This document shows, piece after piece, positions 1 through 7,053 of a stretch of DNA of 19,289 nt. Numbering within the stretch: the first letter of the stretch is position 1; the number at the start of each line of letters is the position of its first letter. The stretch lies in the NCBI GenBank assembly GCA_964247295.1, contig CAXTTV010000085.1:1-19289 (forward strand), given 5' to 3'. The stretch is from CAXTTV01 sp964247295 (GTDB taxonomy: Bacteria; Chloroflexota; Ktedonobacteria; Ktedonobacterales; Ktedonobacteraceae). A program made the translations under genes and the position numbers. Under the pieces are notes generated by a model, which worked only from the letters and a program-made list of their open reading frames with translations, was not told the origin of the DNA and ran no database searches.

Positions 1-1025
1 ACCCTACCCGCACGACGATCCTGAAGGATAATATCTCCTGGCATTTCCCGTTTCCCGGTGCGAATACGACTCCCTGGCAACTGGAGGCGGCGATTAAGGG
101 CCTGCGGGCCGCTGGTTATGAGGATCTCACCTGTGTTCAGAATAAGACGGTGGTGACCGATGCCTTTAAGGGTGAGGATCTGAACCGCTACGTGCCGATC
201 TTTAAGAAGTACAATGTCCCGGTCCTGTTCAATTTCAATGATGAGGATATGCAGTGGGTGCGCTATGAGCCCAAAGCGAAGATGCTGGTGCTGGATAAAA
301 TCTTTCCCGATGGGATTATGATTCCAGATTTCTTTTTCAATAAAAATATCGTCCATCTGCCAACGGTGAAATGCCACATCTATACCACTACAACGGGGGC
401 GATGAAAAATGCTTTCGGCGGCCTCCTGAACACGAATCGCCACTACACCCATAGCTGGATTCATGAGACCCTGGTGGATCTCCTGAACATTCAACAGGAG
501 ATCCACAGCGGGATCTTCGCGGTCATGGATGGAACAACGGCTGGTAATGGCCCTGGTCCCCGCACCATGTTCCCGGTCCAGAAAGATGTGATCCTGGGCT
601 CAGCCGACCAGACGGCGATCGACGCCGTAGCGGCCAAAATGATGGGCTTTGATCCCATGACAATCAACTATATTCGTCTGGCGCATGAGCAGGGGATCGG
701 TGTGGGGCGGATCGAGGAGATTGAGGTGGTCGGGATGGATATTTCCGAGGAGAGCTGGGGCTTTACCGTAGGTGATAACGGGGCCAGCCGTATGGGCGAT
801 ATCATGTGGTTTGGGCCGCTCAAGCCGGTCCAGAACGTGTTTATGCGTACGCCCCTGGTCAACCTGTTTATTGCTGGCTCCGAATTCTATCACGATTATT
901 ATCGCTGGCCGCTCAAAGATCGTCGTACATTTGAGGTCTGGCTGGAGCGATCCCCGTGGGGTCATCTTTTCCAGCAATACCTTGTCCCGTCTCTACCCAA
1001 TGGTGAGGCCTCAAAGGTATCATAG
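1..1025 (+). CDS. DUF362 domain-containing protein, 5' end outside window
   Basis: The frame is open from base 3 to the TAG at 1023-1025, so about 340 C-terminal residues are present and the true start lies before the window. An internal GTG at 150 is not a credible start because the reading frame continues upstream with protein-like sequence (HFPFPGANTTPWQLEAAIKG). The stretch LPTVKCHIYTTTTGAMKNA, followed by a G-L-L-N-T segment, the conserved MDGTTAGNGPGPR, and then a SADQTAIDAVAAKMMGFDP segment, is typical of DUF362 proteins. These are a family of unknown or poorly known function, some members fused to ferredoxin-like 4Fe-4S domains; no Fe-S cysteine cluster is visible here. It converges on the next gene across a shared terminator. 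Family assignment is by recognition of motifs; the molecular role is not known. Confidence 0.8.
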   Translation, partial: PTRTTILKDNISWHFPFPGANTTPWQLEAAIKGLRAAGYEDLTCVQNKTVVTDAFKGEDLNRYVPIFKKYNVPVLFNFNDEDMQWVRYEPKAKMLVLDKIFPDGIMIPDFFFNKNIVHLPTVKCHIYTTTTGAMKNAFGGLLNTNRHYTHSWIHETLVDLLNIQQEIHSGIFAVMDGTTAGNGPGPRTMFPVQKDVILGSADQTAIDAVAAKMMGFDPMTINYIRLAHEQGIGVGRIEEIEVVGMDISEESWGFTVGDNGASRMGDIMWFGPLKPVQNVFMRTPLVNLFIAGSEFYHDYYRWPLKDRRTFEVWLERSPWGHLFQQYLVPSLPNGEASKVS

Positions 1026-1053
1026 AAGTGTTATTAGAGCAGGCGCTTTAAAC

Positions 1054-1088
1054 AAAAAAGGAAGCGGTTCCGAACCGCTTCCTTTTTT
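1054..1088. terminator. Bidirectional intrinsic terminator between convergent genes
   Basis: A perfect 17-bp inverted repeat (arms 1054-1070 and 1072-1088) has the core GGAAGCGGTTC and is flanked by six A on the left and six T on the right. The hairpin plus U-tract works in both directions. It can end the DUF362 gene on the plus strand and the secreted-protein gene on the minus strand, whose stop codon lies at 1104-1106. The sequence shows the structure; the function is inferred. Confidence 0.88.
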
Positions 1089-1103
1089 GAGTTCCTCTGA
1101 ATA

Positions 1104-2264
1104 TTAATTAAAACCTTTAGGCTTTTGTGGATTATTGAGGTCGCCAGTCCCATTGGACAGACCGGGATATGAGGTGAGCGGCTGCTGGTTTGGAAGTGTT
1201 CCTGTATTGCCTGGCATCGTCGTAATACCCGCATACTGGCTTGGACTGACCAGCGTGCCCGTTGTTGTATTTGTTTGCTGGTTTCGCAGCTTCTCCTCTT
1301 CAGCGGCCTCAGCCCTATGGTTGCGGCGTATATATAGTACAATCATAACCGCCCCACCAACGATCAGCAGGAAAGCTGCAATTGTTCCAAGAATAATCGC
1401 CGTCGCGCTACCATTGTCGACGTTGCCATTGGCTGTCCCATTCTGTCCCGTTCCCGCCTGATTGCCATCGCCAGCATTGCCCGTATTGTTCCCACCGCCG
1501 GTATTGCCATTGTCAGGAGGTGGGGGAGCCTGGGGATCAACAGTGATCGCGCCATCGAGGCTTTTGGTCGCGGTCTTATCAACCGTACCGATCGCCTGAA
1601 TTGTATAGGCACCGTTCGCGCTTGCCTGCGGAATCGTAATCGTCGTCAGGAAGTTGCCAGCGGTATCCGATTTCTGGGTCGTCGTCGCGATCGGCGTCGT
1701 GCTGCCTTGAGGAAGGATCGAGATGGTGATTGGCTGGGGTGGCAACCAGTAGCGGCCAGCGATCTTCACCTTGTTGCCGGGAGCGATCGTTTTAGGGCTG
1801 TAGCTAAGCGTGACTGGAGCGGCAACCGAGAAAGAGTTTGAGCTCAGCGCCTTCTCTCCAGTTGTTGGGTTAACGGCACAAATATAGTAGGCGGTTAGAG
1901 GGGTTGCGGCATTATCAGGCCACGCGGTATCTACCGTAAACGTGCCATCGGCAGCCGCCGTCGCCGTGGGATTTGGTTTAAAGGGGGTTAGGCCCAGTGT
2001 CTTAGGATCGCCCTTGTCGCATTTTTTAGGATCAAAGCTGGTGGTTAAATACAGATTGATAGTACCAGGTTTGAACCCCGTCGCCTTGAATTCCATCGCC
2101 GTTCCAACGTGTCCAATACCCGCGCCACCAACGGTCGGTTTTGTGAAAATGACTGCCGGGCCCTCAGCCGCGTGTACCGATATAGCTTGCCAGCCAAAGA
2201 TACTCAGCACAGCGATCAAGCTAAACAGGCTGAAGAAGCACCGCTTCAATACTATTCTCGACAC
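1104..2264 (-). CDS. Secreted, C-terminally membrane-anchored protein with Ig-like/IPT-type region
   Basis: A 386-residue protein starting at GTG (2264-2262), with a GGGGG Shine-Dalgarno-like run about 7 nt upstream. Residues 1-32 form a signal peptide: KR, a hydrophobic core, and VHA before a probable cleavage site. Residues 35-245 look like two beta-sandwich repeats (about 35-148 and 149-243). These have phrases such as ATGFKPGTINLYL and SPKTIAPGNKVKIAGRYWLP, as seen in Ig-like/IPT domains of surface proteins. A Pro/Gly/Asn-rich linker (245-287) leads to one transmembrane helix (288-312) and a charged, Gln/Thr-rich cytoplasmic tail. Two cysteines (82 and 129) lie in the first domain and could form a disulfide. 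I do not recognise a specific function; a cell-surface binding or structural role is inferred from architecture. It lies downstream of rlmB in the same direction, 137 nt away. Confidence 0.75.
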   Translation of the reverse strand: MSRIVLKRCFFSLFSLIAVLSIFGWQAISVHAAEGPAVIFTKPTVGGAGIGHVGTAMEFKATGFKPGTINLYLTTSFDPKKCDKGDPKTLGLTPFKPNPTATAAADGTFTVDTAWPDNAATPLTAYYICAVNPTTGEKALSSNSFSVAAPVTLSYSPKTIAPGNKVKIAGRYWLPPQPITISILPQGSTTPIATTTQKSDTAGNFLTTITIPQASANGAYTIQAIGTVDKTATKSLDGAITVDPQAPPPPDNGNTGGGNNTGNAGDGNQAGTGQNGTANGNVDNGSATAIILGTIAAFLLIVGGAVMIVLYIRRNHRAEAAEEEKLRNQQTNTTTGTLVSPSQYAGITTMPGNTGTLPNQQPLTSYPGLSNGTGDLNNPQKPKGFN

Positions 2265-2401
2265 GAGATATCCCCCTCGTTATAGATCTGCAAATAAAAG
2301 TCCTTCAACACTAACAGAGAACGCAAAATCGCTCTCTTTTGTAACACAACCCCGTCTTACTAGGAGTTTTGTAAACCTCTTCATCGACGCGCACTCGTCA
2401 G

Positions 2402-3148
2402 CTATTTCTGGGCCTGTGAGCGCTGTCTGAGGGCCTCATAGACCGCGATACTGCCGGCGACCGCTGCGTTCAGCGAATTAATTTTCCCATGCATCGGTAG
2501 GCGGATCAGCACATCGCAATGCTCCCTTACCAGGCGACCCAAACCCTTACCCTCATTGCCCACCACCAGGGCCAGCGGCCCCGTCAGGTTCGCCTGCTGA
2601 TATTCTGTCGTGCCCTCACCGGCCAGCCCCACAACCCAGACATTCTGATCCTTTAGAGAATCAATCGTATGGGTCAGATTCGTCTCTTGAGCGATCAGTA
2701 GATGTTCTGTGGCCCCGGCTGAAGTCTTTACAACGGTCGCATTAATTTCGGCGGCCCGGTGGGTTGGAAGGATCGCTCCGTGAACCCCGGCAGCCTCAGC
2801 CGTGCGGAGCAGAGATCCCAGATTATTCACATCCTGGATCGCATCGAGGAGCAGTAGAAAGGGAGGCTCACCCAGATCGGCGGCATGAGCCAGAATATCA
2901 TCCACCGTCACATAGGAACGGGCCGCCACCTGAGCCAGGGCCCCCTGATGGACCGCCCCGTGGGAAAGTTGATCCAGGCGGGCACGCGGCACATACTCCA
3001 CCGGAACATCATGTTCGTGAGCCTCCTGAAGAATCGTATTGATAGGAGGAGACTCACGTTGGCCCTCCGCCAGCAGAATTTTCTTAATCTGGCGCGAGGC
3101 CCGGAGAGTTTCCAAAACCGGGTTGCGCCCCCAGACATAATCCGACAT
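2402..3148 (-). CDS. rlmB: 23S rRNA (guanosine-2'-O-)-methyltransferase RlmB / TrmH-family SPOUT enzyme
   Basis: A 248-residue protein of normal length for RlmB, which transfers a methyl group from S-adenosylmethionine to a ribose 2'-OH in 23S rRNA. The N-terminal substrate-binding domain (1-80) begins with YVWGRNPVLETLRA, the usual start of the family. The C-terminal SPOUT knot domain carries all three motifs. Motif 1 is around residues 105-116 (QDVNNLGSLLRTAE, with catalytic Asn109 and Arg115), motif 2 at 195-202 (VVGNEGKG) and motif 3 at 224-231 (NSLNAAVA). The ATG at 3148-3146 is the natural start; the nearest Shine-Dalgarno-like AAAGGA is about 13 nt away, so initiation may be modest. 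TrmH-family tRNA or other rRNA targets cannot be excluded from sequence alone. Confidence 0.92.
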   Translation of the reverse strand: MSDYVWGRNPVLETLRASRQIKKILLAEGQRESPPINTILQEAHEHDVPVEYVPRARLDQLSHGAVHQGALAQVAARSYVTVDDILAHAADLGEPPFLLLLDAIQDVNNLGSLLRTAEAAGVHGAILPTHRAAEINATVVKTSAGATEHLLIAQETNLTHTIDSLKDQNVWVVGLAGEGTTEYQQANLTGPLALVVGNEGKGLGRLVREHCDVLIRLPMHGKINSLNAAVAGSIAVYEALRQRSQAQK

Positions 3149-3248
3149 GAAATCTATCTAATCCTTTGGGTAGTGAGTAGGTGTAATCCATAATGTGCCT
3201 TCAAGTATAGCATAATGGTGCTGTTTTGTACGTTGGGATCACCCATTT

Positions 3249-3480
3249 GTAGGGAAGCCGCTTGTGACGCTGTTGGAAAATGTGGGGGATGATGGATTCT
3301 CCACGGAAAACGGATGCCACGAAGGCCGTAGGGGAGCCGCTTGCTTGCGGAGATGAACGAGATCCCACCTCGCCACGAAGACGTGCCGCATCTGGCGTGC
3401 GCTACTGGAACGGGGCCGATTCCCTCGCTACAAGGATGAAACGTTGGAAGCGCCGTAGAACCGGCCACGCGTGTGCCGGC
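3249..3480 (+). repeat. Dispersed intergenic repeat, element C (inverted relative to element D)
   Basis: This non-coding stretch fills most of the 356-nt gap between rlmB and the pentapeptide gene. It starts with GTAGGGAAGCCGCTTG and CTGTTGGAAAATG, repeats the first word at 3327-3343 (CGTAGGGGAGCCGCTTG), and ends in a hairpin at 3461-3479 (CCGGCCACG/TGTGCCGG). Read in reverse complement it matches element D in order. CGTAGAACCGGCC (3454-3466) is a perfect inverted match to 4931-4943, CTCGCTACA (3424-3432) matches 4965-4973, and 3327-3352 matches 4991-5016 at 23 of 26 bases. The piece near 3360-3395 (CCCACCTCG, then AAGACGT) also recurs in element B. Short open frames here are not credible genes. 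Confidence 0.7.
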
Positions 3481-3504
3481 TGAAACTGGTCCGACTACCT
3501 TGCC

Positions 3505-4647
3505 TTACACCGACTCCTTTTCATCTGCCGGCTCTGGTACCGTGGAACTCATATTGGCGAGGGTCACCTGAGGCATTGCTATATTGTTTGGGAGTGTTGT
3601 AGATAGGGAGAGAACCTGCAAACCAGGGCTTGCTTCCAATACGGAAATGTTAGAAAACACACCCTTGATAAAGGTGAGCTTTGTGTTTTCATCTGCATTA
3701 GGGCATAACCTCTCTATCGTCTTGTATGCAAGATCCCATGCGAATGATGTATTTTCTAAACGCTGTTTCTCTACCTCTAACTCTTTTTTCTGATTGTCTA
3801 GCTCTGCTGATCGTACCCGGTGCTTTCGTAGCAATAGAGCGTCCATAAATGTTTGGACAGCTTCGGCAAGGCCTTTGGGACTGATATCTACTTTAAAATT
3901 GATTGGGGAATTAAAGGTAACGGCCGTAATATTCATAGACACTTCATCTTCAAACTGTCTCTCTTTGGTTTCTATATAGGTGATAAAGTCCTGTAGACGG
4001 TTCTGTTGGATCAAGTAAAATTTGGTATAGAGCTCTACCAGGTTTGACAATGTATGTGAGAGATTTTGCAGTCTCAAAGGTTCTTCATCTACACGAATGT
4101 GAATATCTGAAGAATATCCGTATTTTTCTGCAACTGTTTCTTGTTGATCTAATGTTACATGGGAAAGAAGAGCTCCGGTAAGCGTGACCCTATCGAGGTT
4201 GGCCCCGGAGAGATTGGCTCTAGTGAGGTTGGCCCCGGCGAGGATAGTCCCAGAGAGGTCGGCCTTAATGAGGATAGTCCCAGAGAGGTTAGCTCTAGTG
4301 AGGTTAGCTCTAGTGAGGTTGGCCCCGGCGAGGATAGTCCCGGCGAGGGGAGCCCCAGGATGGAATGCCCCGGTCAGGTACTCCCCGGAGAGTTGAGCAT
4401 CAGAGAGGTTAGCCTCGGTGAGATCGGCCCCGGAGAGGATTGCCCCGGAGAGGTTAGCTTTGCTAAAGGTGGCTCCACTGAAGTTAGTTCCTCTAAGATC
4501 AAAACCTGAAAGATCAATATCTCGCAAATTTTGGTTTTGTAAGGAAAGCTTTTGGCTACTTCCAGCTCTTTGTAGCAGTTCTTCCACATCTGCTCTTGTT
4601 AATGGTCTATCAGAATGACGAGTTGAGTTATCTATAGTTTTTGGCAT
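3505..4647 (-). CDS. Pentapeptide-repeat protein with C-terminal helical domain
   Basis: The preferred start is ATG at 4647-4645, giving 380 residues, because AGGTGGAG sits 6 nt upstream. A GTG at 4659 is in frame but forms part of that ribosome-binding site. After a short N-terminal helix (about 1-35), residues about 36-170 are pentapeptide repeats of the A(D/N)LxX type (for example ANLSGAILSGADLTEANLSD), which fold as a right-handed quadrilateral beta-helix. The run is broken by an irregular block around YLTGAFHPGAPLAG. The remaining 200 residues are predicted helical, including a coiled-coil segment (LDNQKKELEVEKQRLE) and a conserved-looking stretch (ENTKLTFIKGVFSNI). No signal peptide or membrane segment is visible, so it is probably cytoplasmic. 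No enzymatic motif is seen and the function is unknown. Repeat elements C and D flank it in opposite orientation. AT-rich DNA upstream (4690-4800) probably holds its promoter. Confidence 0.82.
   Translation of the reverse strand: MPKTIDNSTRHSDRPLTRADVEELLQRAGSSQKLSLQNQNLRDIDLSGFDLRGTNFSGATFSKANLSGAILSGADLTEANLSDAQLSGEYLTGAFHPGAPLAGTILAGANLTRANLTRANLSGTILIKADLSGTILAGANLTRANLSGANLDRVTLTGALLSHVTLDQQETVAEKYGYSSDIHIRVDEEPLRLQNLSHTLSNLVELYTKFYLIQQNRLQDFITYIETKERQFEDEVSMNITAVTFNSPINFKVDISPKGLAEAVQTFMDALLLRKHRVRSAELDNQKKELEVEKQRLENTSFAWDLAYKTIERLCPNADENTKLTFIKGVFSNISVLEASPGLQVLSLSTTLPNNIAMPQVTLANMSSTVPEPADEKESV
4218..4341 (-). repeat. Perfect 34-bp direct repeat inside the pentapeptide coding region
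   Basis: Bases 4218-4251 and 4308-4341 are identical over 34 nt and lie 90 nt apart, which equals six pentapeptides. They encode the duplicated GTILAGANLTRA-type segment. Identity at the DNA level, including silent positions, points to a recent internal duplication or slippage rather than protein-level selection alone. Confidence 0.8.
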
Positions 4648-4930
4648 GTATTGCTCCACCTAAAAAGATATTCAGGAAACACTTAATGTAATCTTTAACT
4701 ACATGTTCGTTAGCATCTCACAGTGCAGGGTCTCTAAAGATGGTTTTCTCATCTCTTATATATTTAAACGTTTAGATCACAGTAGTATAAAACTATTTAA
4801 GGGGTTATTCTGATTGATAGGCATATTTTGTTGAGAAAAGTACTAGGAGAATATTTTTGATCAAAGATGCAACTTGAAGTGATTTGAACTTGGGGAGCGT
4901 GGTGCGATTTGTTACCTCCGGCACATACAT
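4648..4930. other. AT-rich intergenic region upstream of the pentapeptide gene
   Basis: No gene is recognised here. On the minus strand the sequence contains a TATAAG-like -10 candidate near 4757-4762 and an AAACGTTT palindrome nearby (about 4765-4772), but no convincing -35. The base composition is clearly more AT-rich than the neighbouring coding DNA. The stretch ends where repeat element D begins. Confidence 0.4.
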
Positions 4931-5080
4931 GGCCGGTTCTACGATGCTTGTTCCTTTTCGTCTCTGTAGCGAGATGGGAAGGCGTATCAGCTCCGCACGC
5001 AAGCAGCTTCCCTACGACGCTTGTTTGCTATCTGGGATCATCTGAGGTACCCGCCCCCATTTCCCAACAGAGTTGCTTGC
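4931..5080 (-). repeat. Dispersed intergenic repeat, element D (inverted relative to element C)
   Basis: Reverse-complement homologue of element C. It opens with GGCCGGTTCTACG (perfect inverted match to 3454-3466), carries TGTAGCGAG (4965-4973) and the word AAGCAGCTTCCCTACG (5001-5016), and ends with TTTCCCAACAGAGTTGCTTG (5060-5079). That end is shared in degenerate form with elements A, B and C. It is shorter than C because the block corresponding to roughly 3365-3420 is largely missing. Together with 4648-4930 it fills the 524-nt gene-free gap. Confidence 0.7.
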
Positions 5081-5148
5081 TTATAGAGTGAGATGATGCA
5101 CTCCTGATGTGTCCTTACGGAACCGTGAAAACGAGCGTGGTACAATCT

Positions 5149-5168
5149 CCCGATGAATTTTCATCGGG
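5149..5168. other. Hairpin upstream of the Rpn-like remnant
   Basis: CCCGATGAA and TTCATCGGG form a perfect 9-bp inverted repeat with a 2-nt spacer. No T-run follows on the plus strand, so it is not an obvious terminator. It sits exactly at the 5' boundary of the truncated reading frame and may mark the edge of a rearranged segment. Confidence 0.45.
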
Positions 5169-5171
5169 CAG

Positions 5172-5507
5172 TTGTTGTGGCTTAGAACGTTGTTGCATCG
5201 AGCTAATCTTCTTCCACAGGAGGAGATACAGCGTGTCGAGGAGAGGTTAACCAGGTTTGAAGATCTTTTTGAGGGAGATCCCTATTTTCAAAAGGTGGAA
5301 GCGAGGGGTGAAGAAAAGGGAAAGATCGAAGGGCAGAAAGTAGCTATTCTCACAATTGTTGAGGATCAATATCCTCAACTTGCCCAATTGGCTCAACAGA
5401 AAGTCGAGAGTATCGGGGAGGAGGAGCAATTAAGAAAACTGCTTCTTCGGGTCTATAATTTACGCGATGAGCAGGCTCTCCGAAAGCTTTTGACTGATCT
5501 GCCTTAG
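5172..5507 (+). pseudogene. C-terminal remnant resembling Rpn-type nuclease/transposase-like protein
   Basis: An open frame of 111 residues from a TTG codon, with an in-frame stop (TGA) just upstream at 5154-5156 and no good ribosome-binding site. The sequence is helical and highly charged. It has a Glu/Lys/Gly-rich stretch (ARGEEKGKIEGQKVAIL) followed by a C-terminal helical unit ending RDEQALRKLLTDLP. That layout is typical of the tails of Rpn-family (PD-(D/E)XK, recombination-promoting nuclease/putative transposase) and DUF4351-like proteins. The nuclease core that should precede it is absent, so I read it as a truncated remnant rather than a working gene. A short independent protein cannot be excluded. 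It lies beside repeat element D, in keeping with a locally rearranged region. Confidence 0.5.
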
Positions 5508-5569
5508 CGAACACTTTGAGATTGCTTTTATCCGTTAAAAGCTTGCCCATTGATTGGAAACTAAAAAGT

Positions 5570-5604
5570 AAAAAAGGGCTCCTATGGAATTTCCACGGGA
5601 CCCC
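5570..5604 (-). terminator. Intrinsic terminator of the MacAB-like operon
   Basis: On the minus strand, just after the last permease stop (5625), GGG-TCC-GTGG pairs with CCAT-GGA-CCC around the loop AAATT, with two 1x1 mismatches. TTTTTTACTTTTT follows. The position, stem and U-rich tail fit a Rho-independent terminator for the four-gene export operon. Confidence 0.7.
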
Positions 5605-5624
5605 TATCATATCTATCTACAGGG

Positions 5625-7040
5625 TTATTTGGCGCGCCTAAGGGCGACAATCGGATCGAGCCGTGAGGCCCGAATCGCCGGATACAGCCCGAAGATGAGC
5701 CCGATGGCGGTTGAGACGGCAAATGGCAGAATCAAGGTGGCCGGCGTGATGATGACCGGGATGCTGCTCCCTGGCGTGATTGCTCCCGCCAACGCGATGG
5801 TGATGATCTGGATCAGCCCCCAGCCGATAAGGATGCCGAATAATAGTCCGATCAGTCCTCCAACCAGGCAGAGGAAAAGGGCCTCAACCAGGAACTGATA
5901 GAGGATATCTTTCCTCCGCGCCCCCAGGGAGATCCGTACGCCGATCTCACGTATCCGCTCGGTGACGGAGACCAGCATGATGTTCATGATGCCGATCCCT
6001 CCAACGGTCAGGGAGATGGCCGCGACCCCACCGAAGAGGATGGTCAGGGCGTTTACAGCCTGCTGGCTCTGTTGCAGGATCTGCGTAGAGGTCCGGATGT
6101 TAAAGTCATCGGGATGGTTCTGTCTGATATGGTGGTTATTTTGCAGGGTCTGGGTGACCTCTTGCTGGACCAGATCAACGTTGGTGCGATCATCTGCCTG
6201 CATGTCGATCTCATCAAAGCCTGGTAGTGGGGCGTTGGCCGTGGTGGTGCCGCTTCCTGGTGCCGAGGCTTTTCCCAGGCGGGTCTGCGCGACTTTGTAT
6301 GGGATGAAGACGACATCGTCCTGCATGAAGCCGCCTTTGGGGGCCAGGACCCCAACGACCCGAACGGTCTGGCCTGAGATTTGGATCTGCTGCCCAATCG
6401 GATCGGTCCCGCTTTCGGCAAAAAGATCATGGCGTACGGTGTCTCCGATCACGGCGACCGGGACACCACCATTGCCTTCTCTGGCGCTAAACCAGCTTCC
6501 CTCGGCCATCTGCCAGTTGGAGATTACCCGAAGATCCGCGCTGGCACCGTTAATTTTGGTTTGCTTGCTTTGATTTTTAAAGACGGCCTGCCCATTAGTC
6601 TGAACCAGGGGGCTGCTGGCCGCGACATGCGGCAGTCGGCTCAAAAGCTGGTAGTCGCGATCAGAAAGCTTCTGAGAGTCTTTGATCTGCTGTGCATCCC
6701 GAGACCCCGCGTAGACATAGACGGTGGTTGCTCCATTGCTCTGGATGGAGTTGTTAATGTAGGCTCCGATGCCAGCGGTCAGTGTAGTTGAGCCAATCAC
6801 GGCGGCGATCCCAATGACGATGCCAAGCATGGTCAGCAACGAGCGCGTACGGTTGGCCCAAATGGCTTCCAGGGCGCTACCAACACTGGTAGTAAGCGGG
6901 TTGCCCCGTCCACTTCCGCTGCTTCGCCATTCCTGAAGTAGGCTGCCCAGCGGAGACGACTCTGGGACTTCCTGAGCCGTGGGAGCTTTGGAAGGGGCCG
7001 TAATCCCACTATTCTGTGGTGTATTCAATGAACGACTCAC
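5625..7040 (-). CDS. MacB-like ABC transporter permease (second permease of operon)
   Basis: The start is set at GTG 7040-7038 (471 residues) because AAAGGAGGAG lies just upstream and the preceding gene stops at 7054. The longer open frame to 7163 would run into that gene. The protein has a long cytoplasmic N-terminus and TM1 at about 67-90 (SLLTMLGIVIGIAAVIGS). A large extracytoplasmic MacB-type periplasmic-core domain follows (about 95-325), including the SWFSARE...VAVIGDTVRHDLF region. Three C-terminal helices (about 331-356, 386-412 and 434-456) form the FtsX-type domain, with the VTERIREIGVRISLGARRKD coupling segment and the terminal ASRLDPIVALR. It is paralogous to the upstream permease. 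The two probably form a heterodimer driven by the operon's ATPase; the exported substrate (peptide, lipid or antibiotic) is not indicated. This is the last gene before a terminator. Confidence 0.9.
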   Translation of the reverse strand: MSRSLNTPQNSGITAPSKAPTAQEVPESSPLGSLLQEWRSSGSGRGNPLTTSVGSALEAIWANRTRSLLTMLGIVIGIAAVIGSTTLTAGIGAYINNSIQSNGATTVYVYAGSRDAQQIKDSQKLSDRDYQLLSRLPHVAASSPLVQTNGQAVFKNQSKQTKINGASADLRVISNWQMAEGSWFSAREGNGGVPVAVIGDTVRHDLFAESGTDPIGQQIQISGQTVRVVGVLAPKGGFMQDDVVFIPYKVAQTRLGKASAPGSGTTTANAPLPGFDEIDMQADDRTNVDLVQQEVTQTLQNNHHIRQNHPDDFNIRTSTQILQQSQQAVNALTILFGGVAAISLTVGGIGIMNIMLVSVTERIREIGVRISLGARRKDILYQFLVEALFLCLVGGLIGLLFGILIGWGLIQIITIALAGAITPGSSIPVIITPATLILPFAVSTAIGLIFGLYPAIRASRLDPIVALRRAK

Positions 7041-7053
7041 AGTCTCCTCCTTT

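Noticed and set aside
2318..2340. Imperfect hairpin (AGAGAACG / CGCTCTCT) followed by TTTT on the plus strand
   Set aside because: No plus-strand gene ends there, and on the minus strand no U-tract follows, so it was not called a terminator for rlmB.
3280..3483. Plus-strand open frame of 67 codons
   Set aside because: It lies inside repeat element C, with no ribosome-binding site and low-quality translation.
4159..4509. Plus-strand open frame antisense to the pentapeptide repeats, with repetitive Glu-Val-Gly-Pro-like sequence
   Set aside because: Its repetitiveness is a by-product of the 15-nt periodicity of the real gene on the other strand.
5524..5542. GCTTTTA/TAAAAGC hairpin after the Rpn-like remnant
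   Set aside because: The stem is short and AT-rich with no T-run after it; too weak to call.
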